Assembly: GCF_024599795.1 (NCBI RefSeq) | Contig: NZ_CP102246.1 | Span: 930,001 to 994,000 of the forward strand | DNA length: 64,000 nt | Direction: 5' to 3' | Source of the DNA: Enterobacter cloacae complex sp. R_G8 | Lineage (GTDB): Bacteria; Pseudomonadota; Gammaproteobacteria; Enterobacterales; Enterobacteriaceae | Shown here: piece by piece, positions 37,053 to 48,203 of the stretch | How the letters are laid out: every line of letters begins with the position of its first letter | Numbering within the stretch: position 1 is the first letter of the stretch | Translations under genes and position numbers: made by a program | Notes under the pieces: generated by a model | Database searches by the model: none | What the model was told of the DNA's origin: nothing | Seen by the model: the letters and a program-made list of their open reading frames with translations, nothing else

Positions 37053-37880
37053 TTGGAAAGCCTGTTGAACCTGACTGTTGCTGGTGGGGCACCAGTCAGG
37101 ATATTACAAATCACCGATACTCACCTTTTTGCCGAAAAGCATGAAACTCTGCTGGGGGTGAACACCTGGGAGAGTTATCAGGCTGTACTTAGCGCGATTC
37201 ACGCTGAAAATCGTGCCTGCGATCTGATTGTCGCAACGGGCGATCTGGCGCAGGATCAATCCTCCGCGGCCTACCAGCATTTTGCTGAAGGCATCGCGAG
37301 CTTTAGCGTGCCGTGCGTCTGGCTTCCGGGCAACCATGACTTCCAGCCTGCAATGTACAGCTCTCTCCTGGAAGCGGGGATCTCTCCGGCGAAGTGTGTG
37401 TTGGCGGGAGACCAGTGGCAGATCCTGCTGCTCGACAGCCAGGTGTTTGGCGTCCCGCACGGTGAGTTAAGCGAGTTTCAGCTCGACTGGCTGGAGACCA
37501 AACTGGCTGCCGAACCGGCGCGTCATACGCTGCTGTTGCTTCATCATCATCCACTGCCGGCGGGCTGTAGCTGGCTTGATCAACACAGTCTGCGTAACTC
37601 TGCCGCCCTGGATAGCGTGCTGGTGAAATTCCCGCGCGTGAAGAATCTGCTGTGCGGACACATTCATCAGGAACAGGATCTCGACTGGAACGGTCGCCGT
37701 CTGCTGGCAACGCCGTCCACCTGCGTTCAGTTTAAGCCGCACTGCGCTAACTTTACCCTGGATACCATTGCACCGGGCTGGCGCTGGCTGGAACTGCATG
37801 CCGATGGTACGCTGACCACCGAAGTCTGCCGTCTGGCAGGCACGCAATTTCGCCCCGATACCGCTTCAGAAGGCTATTGA
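37053..37880 (+). CDS. cpdA: 3',5'-cyclic-AMP phosphodiesterase CpdA
   Basis: CpdA hydrolyses cAMP and so tempers CRP signalling. It is a class III metallophosphoesterase. The metal ligands lie in ITDTHLF (residues about 20-26), [23 protein letters not shown] and CGHIHQEQ. The start is TTG, preceded by AAGGA at good spacing, and I recall a rare start in E. coli as well. Its stop overlaps the yqiA start by one base. Confidence 0.95.
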   Translation: MESLLNLTVAGGAPVRILQITDTHLFAEKHETLLGVNTWESYQAVLSAIHAENRACDLIVATGDLAQDQSSAAYQHFAEGIASFSVPCVWLPGNHDFQPAMYSSLLEAGISPAKCVLAGDQWQILLLDSQVFGVPHGELSEFQLDWLETKLAAEPARHTLLLLHHHPLPAGCSWLDQHSLRNSAALDSVLVKFPRVKNLLCGHIHQEQDLDWNGRRLLATPSTCVQFKPHCANFTLDTIAPGWRWLELHADGTLTTEVCRLAGTQFRPDTASEGY

Positions 37881-38461
37881 TGTCTACGCTCCTCTACCTG
37901 CATGGGTTCAACAGCTCGCCGCGCTCCGCAAAAGCGACACAGTTACGCCAGTGGCTGAGCGAGCATCATCCGTACGTTGAGATGATTATCCCGCAGCTGC
38001 CGCCTTATCCGGCAGAGGCGGCGGAGATGCTGGAATCCATTGTTCTGGAACACGGCGGCGAATCTTTTGGCGTGGTGGGCTCCTCGCTGGGAGGGTATTA
38101 CGCCACATGGCTCTCGCAATGCTTTATGCTGCCCGCCGTTGTGGTTAACCCGGCGGTTCGGCCGTTTGAGCTGCTGCGGGACTTTCTTGGCGAAAACGAG
38201 AACCCCTACACCGGCCAACAATATGTGCTAGAGTCACGCCATATTTACGATCTCAAAGTTATGCAGGTCGACCCGCTTGAAGCACCGGATCTGATCTGGC
38301 TGCTGCAACAAACGGGTGATGAAGTGCTGGATTACCGCCAGGCAGTGGCGTATTACGCATCCTGCCGCCAGACTATAGAAGAGGGCGGAAACCATGCTTT
38401 CACGGGCTTTGAGGATCATTTCACCCAGATTGTCGATTTTCTTGGACTGCACAGCCTCTGA
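37880..38461 (+). CDS. yqiA: Alpha/beta-fold esterase YqiA
   Basis: YqiA is a small (193-residue) serine esterase of the UPF0227 type. The nucleophile elbow GSSLGG, the N-terminal [11 protein letters not shown] motif and the late GGNHAFTGF histidine are present. The ATG overlaps the cpdA stop (TGATG); an in-frame TTG three bases earlier is not needed. It matches E. coli YqiA along its length. Confidence 0.94.
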   Translation: MSTLLYLHGFNSSPRSAKATQLRQWLSEHHPYVEMIIPQLPPYPAEAAEMLESIVLEHGGESFGVVGSSLGGYYATWLSQCFMLPAVVVNPAVRPFELLRDFLGENENPYTGQQYVLESRHIYDLKVMQVDPLEAPDLIWLLQQTGDEVLDYRQAVAYYASCRQTIEEGGNHAFTGFEDHFTQIVDFLGLHSL

Positions 38462-38486
38462 CAATCAATGCGAATTGCTAGTTTAA

Positions 38487-40382
<1,896 letters not shown>

Positions 40383-40405
40383 TGCCTCAGCCATAGCGAT
40401 CGTAG

Positions 40406-40438
40406 GCCCGGTAAGCGCTAGCGCCACCGGGCTTTTTT
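40406..40438 (+). terminator. REP-type terminator after parE
   Basis: GCCCGGT / ACCGGGC flanks an inner AGCGCTAGCGC palindrome and is followed by six T residues. The sequence is typical of enterobacterial PU/REP hairpins and lies between convergent parE and the receptor gene. Confidence 0.85.
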
Positions 40439-40441
40439 ATA

Positions 40442-42583
40442 TCAAAACTCCATCTTCACCGTAAACTGCACTTCGCGCGGATCGCCAATCTGGTTGCCCA
40501 GGTTATTGGTCGCAATGGACGAGGTATAGTAGGTTTTATCAAACAGGTTCTTCACGTTCACCTGCAGCGTCACCGGATACTGCAGCTTCATTTTGTAGGC
40601 TGCAAAGGCATCGGCAACAAAGTAACCCGGCAAATAATAATCCGCACCGTTGGTCGCTGAACGACGGCTCACGCCGTGCCCACCGCCGCCAAGGGTCAGG
40701 GTATTGCCGCCGATCACGTTATGAATGTCGTAAGTCAGGAACAGGGAACCGGTATGACGCGGCACGTTCGGCAGGGGCTTACCCGCATAGTCTGGATCTT
40801 CCAGCACTTTCGCATCGGTGTAACCGTAGCTGGCGATAATATTGGTATTCTCAGTCAGTGACCCGGCAAGATCCACCTCCACACCCTGCGAGCGTACGCG
40901 GCCAGCGGTTTTAGCGATGGTTTCACCGCCCACGCTTTCGTTGTACAGCACGTTGCGCTTGTGAATATCAAACAGCGCGATGTTCGCGGTAATGCCATCG
41001 AACAGGTCAAATTTTGCACCCACTTCGTAAGCATTTGACGTTTCCGGCGGCAGGTCACCAATGTAGCTCGCAATGGACGATTGCGGCATAAACGTCTGGG
41101 AATAGTTAGCAAACAGCGAGACGGATGGCGTGAGCTTGTAGACCAGCCCCAGCTTCGGTGTCCACTGTTCGTCGCGGCTGTCGGTATTCACATTGAACGG
41201 GCGACCCTTGCCTGCATACTGGGTGTAATACTGATAGCGCAGCCCGGCAACGGCAATCCATTTATCGGTGAGGTACAGGGCGTCCTGGGCGTAGGCGGAG
41301 TAGCTTTCCTGCTTGAGCGTCTGGTCGCTGTCAGCGGCGGAGACGGTGGTACATTTGCCGAGCTTGCCGTAGGTCGGATGGTAGATATTGAAGTCTTTAA
41401 CGTTCTTACAGCGCATCATGTCCGTACGCAGCAGATCGTAATTCTCATACGACACGCCGGTCAGGATCTCATTGTAAAAGCCCGCGATATCCACGTTCCC
41501 CTGCAGATCCGCACGCGTGCTGTGCATGCGCTGAGTCGATCCCTGAGTTGCATCCACACGACGGGTCAGGTTACCCGTTTTGGCGTCATAGGCCATCACG
41601 CGCGCCTGGTTATCGCTGTATTTATCCTGGCTGAAACTGTAGTCAAACTTCGCGGTCCACTGGCTGTTAAGACGGTATTCCGCGTTCAGCTGCGCCAGAT
41701 CGGACTGACCATCAGTAACGTTAAACGGCTCGTCAAAGCGGGTTTTACGATCCACGTTTACCGGCTGTTTGGTGTTGAGATCGAAGATGGTTCCGCGATC
41801 GAACGGCGTCTTATAGTCGCGATGCGAATAGAGCACGGTCACGGTGGCATCATCCCCAAACCAGGTCAGCGACGGGGCGATAAAGGTGCTGCGCTCGTTG
41901 CCAAAATTACGCCAGTAATCTTCGTCCTGATACTCGCCCGTCAGGCGATACGCCAGTCGTGTGCCGTCAATCGGGCCGGTGACATCAACCTGCCCGGTGC
42001 CGCCGCCAAAGCTGGAGGAGGTGGCAGATATCGAGCCGCCGAAGCGGGTTTCCGGGCGTTTGGTAACCACGTTGATCAGGCCGCCAGGATCGAGAATGCC
42101 ATACAGCGTTGAGGCCGGGCCTTTCAGCACTTCCACGCGCCCGGTCGCGGCATTAAAGCTGCGCGGCAGCACGGTGCGCAGGCCGTTGGTCATTATTGAC
42201 CCGTCGCGGTTCGCGCCAAAACCCCGGCGTACAAACGCATCCTGCGTGCCCCCCAGGGTGTTGGTCTGCACTACGTTGCTGACGTTATAAAGCGCTTCAT
42301 CAAGTGAAGTTGCGTGCTGATCTTCCAGCACTTTATCACTGACGGTATTCACCACCTGCGGAATATCCAGCATCGGCATATTGGTTAGCGTGGCGGTGGA
42401 GGTGTTCAGCGGCTGATAGCCGTTTGTGGCCTCGGCCACGGCATTAGGATCGGCGGTGACGGTCAGCGTTTCGCCGTCTTTAGCCGTTGTGGTGTCGGCT
42501 GCCTGCACCAGCGGTGCCATAAACAGCAGTGAAAAGAGCGCGCGCCCTTTTACCCCAGAGAGAGAATGTGTGAACGTAGCCAT
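40442..42583 (-). CDS. TonB-dependent siderophore receptor (FoxA-like)
   Basis: This 713-residue outer-membrane receptor has a signal peptide ending VQAADTTTA, a TonB-box-like ETLTV, and a plug with the typical RVEVLKGPASTLYGILDPGG motif. A 22-strand barrel ends in the canonical phenylalanine (VKMEF). One extracellular loop carries a CK...KC cysteine pair. Overall it resembles hydroxamate receptors of the FoxA group, but the ligand cannot be fixed from sequence. It is divergent from an iron-chelate ABC operon, and a Fur-box-like sequence lies about 104 bp upstream. Confidence 0.9.
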   Translation of the reverse strand: MATFTHSLSGVKGRALFSLLFMAPLVQAADTTTAKDGETLTVTADPNAVAEATNGYQPLNTSTATLTNMPMLDIPQVVNTVSDKVLEDQHATSLDEALYNVSNVVQTNTLGGTQDAFVRRGFGANRDGSIMTNGLRTVLPRSFNAATGRVEVLKGPASTLYGILDPGGLINVVTKRPETRFGGSISATSSSFGGGTGQVDVTGPIDGTRLAYRLTGEYQDEDYWRNFGNERSTFIAPSLTWFGDDATVTVLYSHRDYKTPFDRGTIFDLNTKQPVNVDRKTRFDEPFNVTDGQSDLAQLNAEYRLNSQWTAKFDYSFSQDKYSDNQARVMAYDAKTGNLTRRVDATQGSTQRMHSTRADLQGNVDIAGFYNEILTGVSYENYDLLRTDMMRCKNVKDFNIYHPTYGKLGKCTTVSAADSDQTLKQESYSAYAQDALYLTDKWIAVAGLRYQYYTQYAGKGRPFNVNTDSRDEQWTPKLGLVYKLTPSVSLFANYSQTFMPQSSIASYIGDLPPETSNAYEVGAKFDLFDGITANIALFDIHKRNVLYNESVGGETIAKTAGRVRSQGVEVDLAGSLTENTNIIASYGYTDAKVLEDPDYAGKPLPNVPRHTGSLFLTYDIHNVIGGNTLTLGGGGHGVSRRSATNGADYYLPGYFVADAFAAYKMKLQYPVTLQVNVKNLFDKTYYTSSIATNNLGNQIGDPREVQFTVKMEF

Positions 42584-42966
42584 TACATCTGTTTTCCCAA
42601 AAATATCCCACGCATGAAGGGGCGCGGAAGAATGTGTGAGTCATTGCCCTTAATTGTCTGCTCGTTAACCGTGTGGCATCGAACATGTAATTGAGAATCA
42701 TTCAATCATGCAGGAATGTAGTAGTAAATGGAAAAAAGCAAAAATCGGCTACAGCCTGAAGGTGCCTGTTCTGATGCGAAAGGGAGGTGGATAACATGAT
42801 GAAAATAATGATGTTAAAAACAACGTTGTTGCTGTAGTACCTGTTATTTAACCCTGGCTTTACCAGGGTGTTTATCCCCTTGACTACTACATGGTGCAGC
42901 GGCAAACTCTCAACGAGAATGAGTTTTATTTTTATTTGTTAGATTTTTTATTAAGTTGGCATTCAC
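42584..42966. promoter_or_regulatory. Divergent control region of the siderophore island
   Basis: No gene is supported in these 383 bases, which are AT-rich. They hold a Fur-box-like sequence (42687-42705), a second AT-rich Fur-like stretch with AACAT/ATGTT arms (about 42793-42815) and a perfect 12-bp palindrome AACAACGTTGTT (42819-42830). AACGAGAATGAG lies near 42912, about 45 bp before the ABC operon. Iron control by Fur of both directions is likely. The palindrome could be an operator for the RpiR-type regulator encoded in the operon. Confidence 0.5.
42687..42705. promoter_or_regulatory. Candidate Fur box
   Basis: GTAATTGAGAATCATTCAA matches 12 of 19 positions of the consensus GATAATGATAATCATTATC, including the central TGA.AATCATT core. 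It lies upstream of the receptor gene. The count is mine by eye. Confidence 0.55.
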
Positions 42967-43779
42967 GTGGCGCACAACACGCATAAGCCGGGGTTGGTTC
43001 TGGAGAACCTCTCCGCGGGCTATCAGAAAAAAATCATCGTCGATGATATCTCCCTTGCAATCCCCCGGCAGAAAATGACCGTGCTGGTGGGGGCGAACGG
43101 CTGTGGAAAATCCACACTGCTGAGCACCCTTGCGCGTCTGTTGCAGCCGCTTGGCGGCGCCGCGCTGCTCGATGGCAAAGCCATTCACGAGCAACCGACC
43201 AAAGCGGTCGCCCGGCAGCTCGGTATCCTGCCGCAATCTCCGCTGCTGCCGGAAGGACTGACCGTATTTGAACTGGTTTCACGCGGCCGTTTTCCCTGGC
43301 AAAATTTTATGCGCCAGTGGAGCGACGAGGACGAGCAGGCCGTTGATGAGGCCCTGCACCTGACCGGTACGGCAGAGTTTGCACATTTGCCCGTCGAAAG
43401 CCTCTCCGGCGGCCAGCGTCAGCGCTGCTGGATCGCCATGGCCCTGGCGCAGCAAACGCCGTATATCCTGCTGGATGAACCGACAACCTTTCTCGATCTT
43501 CGCTATCAGGTAGAAATCCTCGAGTTGCTGCATACCCTGACCCGCCAGCATGGTCGTACGGTAGTGGTGGTGCTTCACGATCTCAACTTCGCCGTAAACT
43601 ACGGTGACTCGCTGGTCTTCTTACGCCAGGGGAAAGTGCAGGGCGTGCTGCACGAAGGTGATGTCTGCACGCCGGAGCTCATCAAAGCGGTGTTTGATGT
43701 CGACGTCCATATGTCGGTTAATCCGCTGACCGGTAAGCCGTTCTTTATGCCGTTTCGCCAGGTCGCAGAAAAATCATGA
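42967..43779 (+). CDS. Iron-siderophore ABC transporter ATP-binding protein (FecE-like)
   Basis: The 270-residue ATPase drives import of ferric chelate across the inner membrane. Walker A is GANGCGKST, the signature is LSGGQRQR, Walker B is ILLDEPTTFLD, and the H-loop is VVLHDLNFA. The best start is a GTG with only a weak ribosome-binding site. Its stop overlaps the next gene by 4 bp (ATGA). It is the first gene of the five-gene operon. Confidence 0.93.
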   Translation: MAHNTHKPGLVLENLSAGYQKKIIVDDISLAIPRQKMTVLVGANGCGKSTLLSTLARLLQPLGGAALLDGKAIHEQPTKAVARQLGILPQSPLLPEGLTVFELVSRGRFPWQNFMRQWSDEDEQAVDEALHLTGTAEFAHLPVESLSGGQRQRCWIAMALAQQTPYILLDEPTTFLDLRYQVEILELLHTLTRQHGRTVVVVLHDLNFAVNYGDSLVFLRQGKVQGVLHEGDVCTPELIKAVFDVDVHMSVNPLTGKPFFMPFRQVAEKS

Positions 43780-44759
43780 TCCGAACGTCACTGGCTTTCC
43801 TGCTGTTTGCCTTGCTGCTGATGATGGGCGCGATTGCCCACCTGGGTGTTGGTGCGCGTGTCATTGCTCCCCAGACGGTGGTGCAGGCCTTGCTTCATTT
43901 CGACCCGCGTAATTTCGATCATAACGTGATCGTCAGATTGCGCCTGATACGGCTGGCTGCCGCCATGGCCACCGGGGCCGCACTCGGCGTGGCGGGCGTG
44001 TTGTTACAGTCGGTTATTCGTAACCCGCTGGGCGAGCCGCATATTCTGGGGCTGAACGCGGGGGCGGCGCTGGCTGTGGTGCTGACCAGCGCGCTCGGGT
44101 TTACCTTGCCGTTTGGCCGCCCGCTGATTGCCGCTGTTGGTGCTGCCGCGCTGTTTTTGCTGGTGCTGACGTTCTCCTCCTCAGGGCGTACCGGACTCAC
44201 GCCGATGAAAATCACCTTATGCGGCGTGGCGATGTCGGCGTTTGCCTCGTCGATTACCGCCACGGTGCTGATTCTGGACGAACAGACGCTGCTTGCCATG
44301 CGCACCTGGCTGGCGGGGGATTTGGCCGGGCTCAACGTGCAGACCATCCATAGCGCATCCTGGGTTGCCGCGGTGGGGTTCGCTCTGGCGCTCTGGTTGT
44401 CGCCTTCGCTTAATATGCTGGCCCTGGGCGACCGGATGGCGCAGGGGCTGGGCGTGTCGCTGTTGAAAACCCGCCTTTTGGCCCTGCTGGCGATTGCGCT
44501 GCTTTGCGGCGCGGCCGTCTCCATTGCCGGGCCGATTGGTTTTATTGGCCTGGTCGTGCCACAGCTGATTCGCCGTCTGGTGTCGGTGGACTTACGTATG
44601 ATGGTGCCGCTTTCCGCCCTGTGCGGGGCGCTGGTGTTACTGCTGGCGGATATCGCGGCCCGTACGCTGTTTATGCCGTATGAGCTGGCCACCGGGATTG
44701 TGACCGCGCTGGTGGGCGCCCCTCTCTTTATCCTGATGGCGTCGAGGATATTCAAATGA
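43776..44759 (+). CDS. Iron-siderophore ABC transporter permease, FecCD family (first)
   Basis: The 327-residue polytopic protein belongs to the FecCD/BtuC permease family, with nine or ten membrane segments. Family blocks such as LRLIRLAAAMATGAALGVAG, QSVIRNPLGEPHILGLNAGA and GPIGFIGLVVPQLIRRL are seen. The last of these contains the ATPase-contacting loop. It overlaps both neighbours by 4 bp, indicating translational coupling. Confidence 0.92.
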   Translation: MIRTSLAFLLFALLLMMGAIAHLGVGARVIAPQTVVQALLHFDPRNFDHNVIVRLRLIRLAAAMATGAALGVAGVLLQSVIRNPLGEPHILGLNAGAALAVVLTSALGFTLPFGRPLIAAVGAAALFLLVLTFSSSGRTGLTPMKITLCGVAMSAFASSITATVLILDEQTLLAMRTWLAGDLAGLNVQTIHSASWVAAVGFALALWLSPSLNMLALGDRMAQGLGVSLLKTRLLALLAIALLCGAAVSIAGPIGFIGLVVPQLIRRLVSVDLRMMVPLSALCGALVLLLADIAARTLFMPYELATGIVTALVGAPLFILMASRIFK

Positions 44760-45796
44760 ACCGGGCCGGACTTCGCGCATGGCGTGTCGGACCCTTTTCC
44801 GGGCTGGTGCGCCCGGGGGCTATGGCATGCGTTGCGCTTATCGTCCTTGTGAGCGTTCTCCTGCTGGGGTTTGGCCTGACGCACGGTTCGCTTCCCATAC
44901 CCGCTTCCGCTATCGGACGCGCGCTGCTCACTGAGCCAGGCCTGGAGGCGGATGCGCGCTATATCGTGATGGATATTCGCCTGCCACGGCTGCTGATGGC
45001 GGTCTTAAGCGGCGCGATGCTGGGCATGGCGGGGGCGGCGATGCAGTCCATCACCCGCAATGGCCTGGCCGATCCGGGGCTGATCGGCGTGAAAGAGGGC
45101 TGCAGCGCGGCGGTGCTGCTGCTGATTTTTCAGTTTCCTGCGTTGGGTCTGGCCTGGCGTCCGCTGTTCGGGATGGCCGGTGGGCTCATTACCGCGCTGC
45201 TGGTGGTGGCACTGGCCCGCGATATCTCGCGTCCACGTTTTATTCTTATTGGGATTGGCGTGTCATGGGCCTTCTCTGCGGCAATGGGGATCTTTATGAC
45301 CACCGCCGATGTACGCGATGTGCAGACGGCGATGCTGTGGCTGGCGGGGAGCCTGCATGCGGCAAACTGGACGCTGCTCGGTATCGCCGCAGCCTGGGCT
45401 GCCCCTGCGTTTGCGCTGCTGCTCTTTACTGCCCGCGCGGCTGACGTGGCATTGCTGGGTAACCATACCGCGACGGGGCTTGGGGTTCGCACCTCACGAT
45501 TAGCGCTGCTGCGCGTTCTGGCTCCGGTAGTGTTAACGGCGGCCTGCGTCTCCTGCGTGGGCAGTATTGGTTTTGTGGGGCTGATTGCGCCGCATATGGC
45601 GCGTCTGGTGCTGCGCGGTGGACAAACCGCGTTGCTGACGGGCAGTGCCGTGCTGGGCGCGCTACTGGTGCTGCTGGCCGATACCGTCGGGCGTCTGGCA
45701 TTCCTGCCGCTGCAGTTGCCGGCGGGGATTGTGATTTCACTGATTGGCGGACCGTTTTTCCTGCTGCTGCTCTGGCAGCGTCGGGACAGATTTTAG
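44756..45796 (+). CDS. Iron-siderophore ABC transporter permease, FecCD family (second)
   Basis: The 346-residue partner permease has the same family blocks: DIRLPRLLMAVLSGAMLGMA, QSITRNGLADPGLIGVKEG and SIGFVGLIAPHMARLVLRG. The two permeases probably form a heterodimer, as FecC/FecD do. It is followed after 6 bp by the binding-protein gene. Confidence 0.92.
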   Translation: MNRAGLRAWRVGPFSGLVRPGAMACVALIVLVSVLLLGFGLTHGSLPIPASAIGRALLTEPGLEADARYIVMDIRLPRLLMAVLSGAMLGMAGAAMQSITRNGLADPGLIGVKEGCSAAVLLLIFQFPALGLAWRPLFGMAGGLITALLVVALARDISRPRFILIGIGVSWAFSAAMGIFMTTADVRDVQTAMLWLAGSLHAANWTLLGIAAAWAAPAFALLLFTARAADVALLGNHTATGLGVRTSRLALLRVLAPVVLTAACVSCVGSIGFVGLIAPHMARLVLRGGQTALLTGSAVLGALLVLLADTVGRLAFLPLQLPAGIVISLIGGPFFLLLLWQRRDRF

Positions 45797-45802
45797 AGGA
45801 TT

Positions 45803-46756
45803 ATGATGCGCGTACTTTTTTCGATGCTGTTGCTGGTTGGGTTTACGGTGAGTGCGGCGGAGCCGACGCAGACGTTCACTGACGATCTGGGACGCAAGGT
45901 GGTGGTGCCGCTTCATCCGAAGCGGATCGTCTCGCTGCATGATCTGGATATCACCATTCCGCTGATAGAGCTTGGCGTACCGCCCGTCGCCAGCCATGGC
46001 CGCACGCGCCCGGATGGCAGCCATTTTCTGCGCGCCAGCGGCATGCTGACGGGTATCGATTTTGATAATTCCAGTATCAAATTTATCGGCACGGCGGATA
46101 TCGACATTGAAGCCATTGCCGCCGCCAAACCCGATCTGATCATCACTGAACCCACCCGCAACACGCCGGTGGAACAGCTGGAGAAGATAGCCCCGACGGT
46201 GAGTATCGACCATCTCGATGGCGGTGCGCCGGAGATCTACCGCAAGCTGGCGCAGCTCACCGGTACGCAGGCGCGGCTGAAAATACTGGAACGCCGCTAT
46301 CAGGAACAAATCAGGGCGCTGAAGGCGACCATCGATACGCGCAAAATCACCGTGTCGGTGATTCAGGCCAACCAGGGAAAAATCAACGCCATGCACAGCT
46401 ACCATTCTTTAGGTCGCGTGCTGCGTGATGCCGGCTTTACCTTCCCGCCGCTGATTGAGAGCATCCCGGAAGGGGGACGGATTGACGTCAGCGCCGAACG
46501 TCTGCCGGAGCTGGACGCCGATTTTGTCTTTGCCACCTGGCGCGGAGACACCGGGGGCAAACCGCAGGACGAGCTGGCGGCGATGGAGGCGGTGATGCCG
46601 GGCTGGTGCCAGTTCCTCAATGCCTGCCGGACCGGGCACTATGTGCTGATTTCACGTGAAGAGGCCATTTCGAATTCCTTCGCCTCTTTAGGGCTGATGG
46701 TTGCGCAGGTGCAGTCGCAGATTGCCGGACGACCGCTACCGGAGGCATCACAGTGA
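45803..46756 (+). CDS. Periplasmic iron-siderophore-binding protein
   Basis: The 317-residue type III solute-binding protein has a signal peptide (MMRVLFSMLLLVGFTVSAAE). The mature start TFTDDLGRKVVVPLHPKRIV is typical of ferric-siderophore binding proteins, as is AAAKPDLIITEP before the long hinge helix. There is no lipobox, so it is probably soluble in the periplasm. AGAGGA precedes the ATG. Its stop overlaps the regulator gene (GTGA). Confidence 0.92.
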   Translation: MMRVLFSMLLLVGFTVSAAEPTQTFTDDLGRKVVVPLHPKRIVSLHDLDITIPLIELGVPPVASHGRTRPDGSHFLRASGMLTGIDFDNSSIKFIGTADIDIEAIAAAKPDLIITEPTRNTPVEQLEKIAPTVSIDHLDGGAPEIYRKLAQLTGTQARLKILERRYQEQIRALKATIDTRKITVSVIQANQGKINAMHSYHSLGRVLRDAGFTFPPLIESIPEGGRIDVSAERLPELDADFVFATWRGDTGGKPQDELAAMEAVMPGWCQFLNACRTGHYVLISREEAISNSFASLGLMVAQVQSQIAGRPLPEASQ

Positions 46757-47640
46757 TCCGTAAAGACAAAGCGCGGGTCGATGTTTACGGCGAGCGCCTC
46801 CGCTCACGGGGGCATCAGTTAACGCCACGCCTGCAGCTGGTGGCACGCTACATCAACGAGAACCGGGAAGCGGTGATGGAGCAGACGGCAATGGAGATCG
46901 CCACGCTGCTTAAAACCTCGGACGCCACCGTGGTGCGCGCGATTCAGGCGCTGGGCTTTGCCGGGTTGCGCGATCTGAAGCAGACGCTGGAGCAGTGGTT
47001 TGGTCCGGTGGTCACCTCGAGCGAAAAGATCTCCTCGACGGTAAATACGCTCACCAGTGATGTTAACGCGAGCATCGATTTTGTGCTTGAAGGGCATCAG
47101 CACACCTGTGAGGTCTTGTCGCAACCGCACAACCGCTATGCGATGGCGCAGGCGGTGTCACTGCTGGCCCAGGCCAGACAGGTCGCTATCTTTGGGATTG
47201 GCGCCTCCGGCATTCTGGCCGACTACACCGCCAGATTGTTCAGCCGGATGGGGCTCCCCGCCATGCCGCTCAATCGCACCGGAATAGGCCTTGCCGAACA
47301 GCTGATTGCGCTCCAGCGCGGCGATGTGCTGGTGATGATGGCGCAAAAATCTGCACACCGGGAAGGGCAAACTACGCTGCGGGAAGCCAAACGTTTGGGG
47401 ATCCCGACTATTTTGCTGACCAATGCCCTCGATTCGCGTTTCAGCAAAGAGGCCAGTGTGGTGATCCACGTTCCGCGTGGTGGAGAAAAAGGCAAAATTC
47501 CGCTGCACGGAACGGTGCTGCTGTGTCTGGAGATGATTATCTTGTCCGTTGCCTCCACCGAGCCGCAGCGCACCATCAAATCCATGAAGCGCATCAACGA
47601 GTTTCATCGAGGGTTAAAGCCCGGCAAAAAGAGCGGCTGA
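46753..47640 (+). CDS. MurR/RpiR-family transcriptional regulator with atypical SIS domain
   Basis: The 295-residue protein has an N-terminal RpiR-type helix-turn-helix (about 20-85; MEIATLLKTSDATVVRAIQ) and a C-terminal SIS domain (about 130-265). The first SIS loop is kept (FGIGASG, 147-153). The second loop, normally of the SxSGxT type and needed to hold sugar phosphate, reads AQKSAH at 197-202 by my hand alignment. The start is GTG inside the binding-protein stop. RpiR proteins usually govern sugar catabolism. Being last in a ferric-siderophore operon is unusual and suggests a non-sugar ligand (inference). Confidence 0.85.
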   Translation: MIRKDKARVDVYGERLRSRGHQLTPRLQLVARYINENREAVMEQTAMEIATLLKTSDATVVRAIQALGFAGLRDLKQTLEQWFGPVVTSSEKISSTVNTLTSDVNASIDFVLEGHQHTCEVLSQPHNRYAMAQAVSLLAQARQVAIFGIGASGILADYTARLFSRMGLPAMPLNRTGIGLAEQLIALQRGDVLVMMAQKSAHREGQTTLREAKRLGIPTILLTNALDSRFSKEASVVIHVPRGGEKGKIPLHGTVLLCLEMIILSVASTEPQRTIKSMKRINEFHRGLKPGKKSG

Positions 47641-47674
47641 CGTTTTTTGGCGTAGAGCGGGAAGCTGTGCAGGT

Positions 47675-47701
47675 AAAAAGTCGGGGGCTTCCCCCCGACT
47701 T
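47675..47701 (-). terminator. Bidirectional terminator between the regulator and kbp
   Basis: A 10-bp stem AAGTCGGGGG / CCCCCGACTT with a CTTC loop has a T-tract on the minus strand, so it mainly ends kbp. It can also serve the convergent siderophore operon. Confidence 0.8.
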
Positions 47702-47706
47702 GTGGG

Positions 47707-48147
47707 TTACGCCTTAGGAATACGCAGCGTCTGGCCGGGATAAATTTTGTCCGGGCTGGAGAGCATTGGGCGGTTCGCCTCAAAAATCTTGTTGTACTGG
47801 TTGGCATCACCGTACACGGTTTTTGAGATGGCGCTCAGGGTATCGCCTGATTTGACCGTGTAGTAGGTGGCTTCATCTTTGGCATCGGTGGCGGTGATAT
47901 TGTTTTCCACCTCGCTGACGCCAGCAATATTGCCGACGGCGACCTGAATTTTTTCTTTCTGCTCCTGCGTCAGTCCGTCACCCGTGACGCTGGCTTTGCC
48001 ATCGGTGACGTTAACCTGAACTTTATCCGCGCCGGGAAGGTTGAGTTTCTTGAGGTGCTCGGTGATTTTGTCGCTTTGACCTTTATGATCGGTCAGGTTA
48101 TCCCACAGCTTTTCGCCTGCTTCTTTTACGAAGTTAAAAAGACCCAT
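47707..48147 (-). CDS. kbp: Potassium-binding protein Kbp (BON-LysM, YgaU)
   Basis: Kbp is a small cytoplasmic protein that binds K+ in E. coli. The 146 residues consist of a helical lead ([18 protein letters not shown]), a BON domain (about 22-88) and a C-terminal LysM domain (about 95-146; [20 protein letters not shown] ... GQTLRIPKA). In K-12 the gene (ygaU) lies elsewhere on the chromosome, so its place between the siderophore operon and ygiN is a difference in gene order. Confidence 0.93.
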   Translation of the reverse strand: MGLFNFVKEAGEKLWDNLTDHKGQSDKITEHLKKLNLPGADKVQVNVTDGKASVTGDGLTQEQKEKIQVAVGNIAGVSEVENNITATDAKDEATYYTVKSGDTLSAISKTVYGDANQYNKIFEANRPMLSSPDKIYPGQTLRIPKA

Positions 48148-48203
48148 TCCATCCTCCTGTTAATCATGAAGTCAGAATAAGCATAGCAGTTGGGTTTTAA
48201 GGT

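Noticed and set aside
42702..42905. 67-aa open frame in the siderophore control region
   Set aside because: It crosses the candidate regulatory palindromes and shows no family features or ribosome-binding site.
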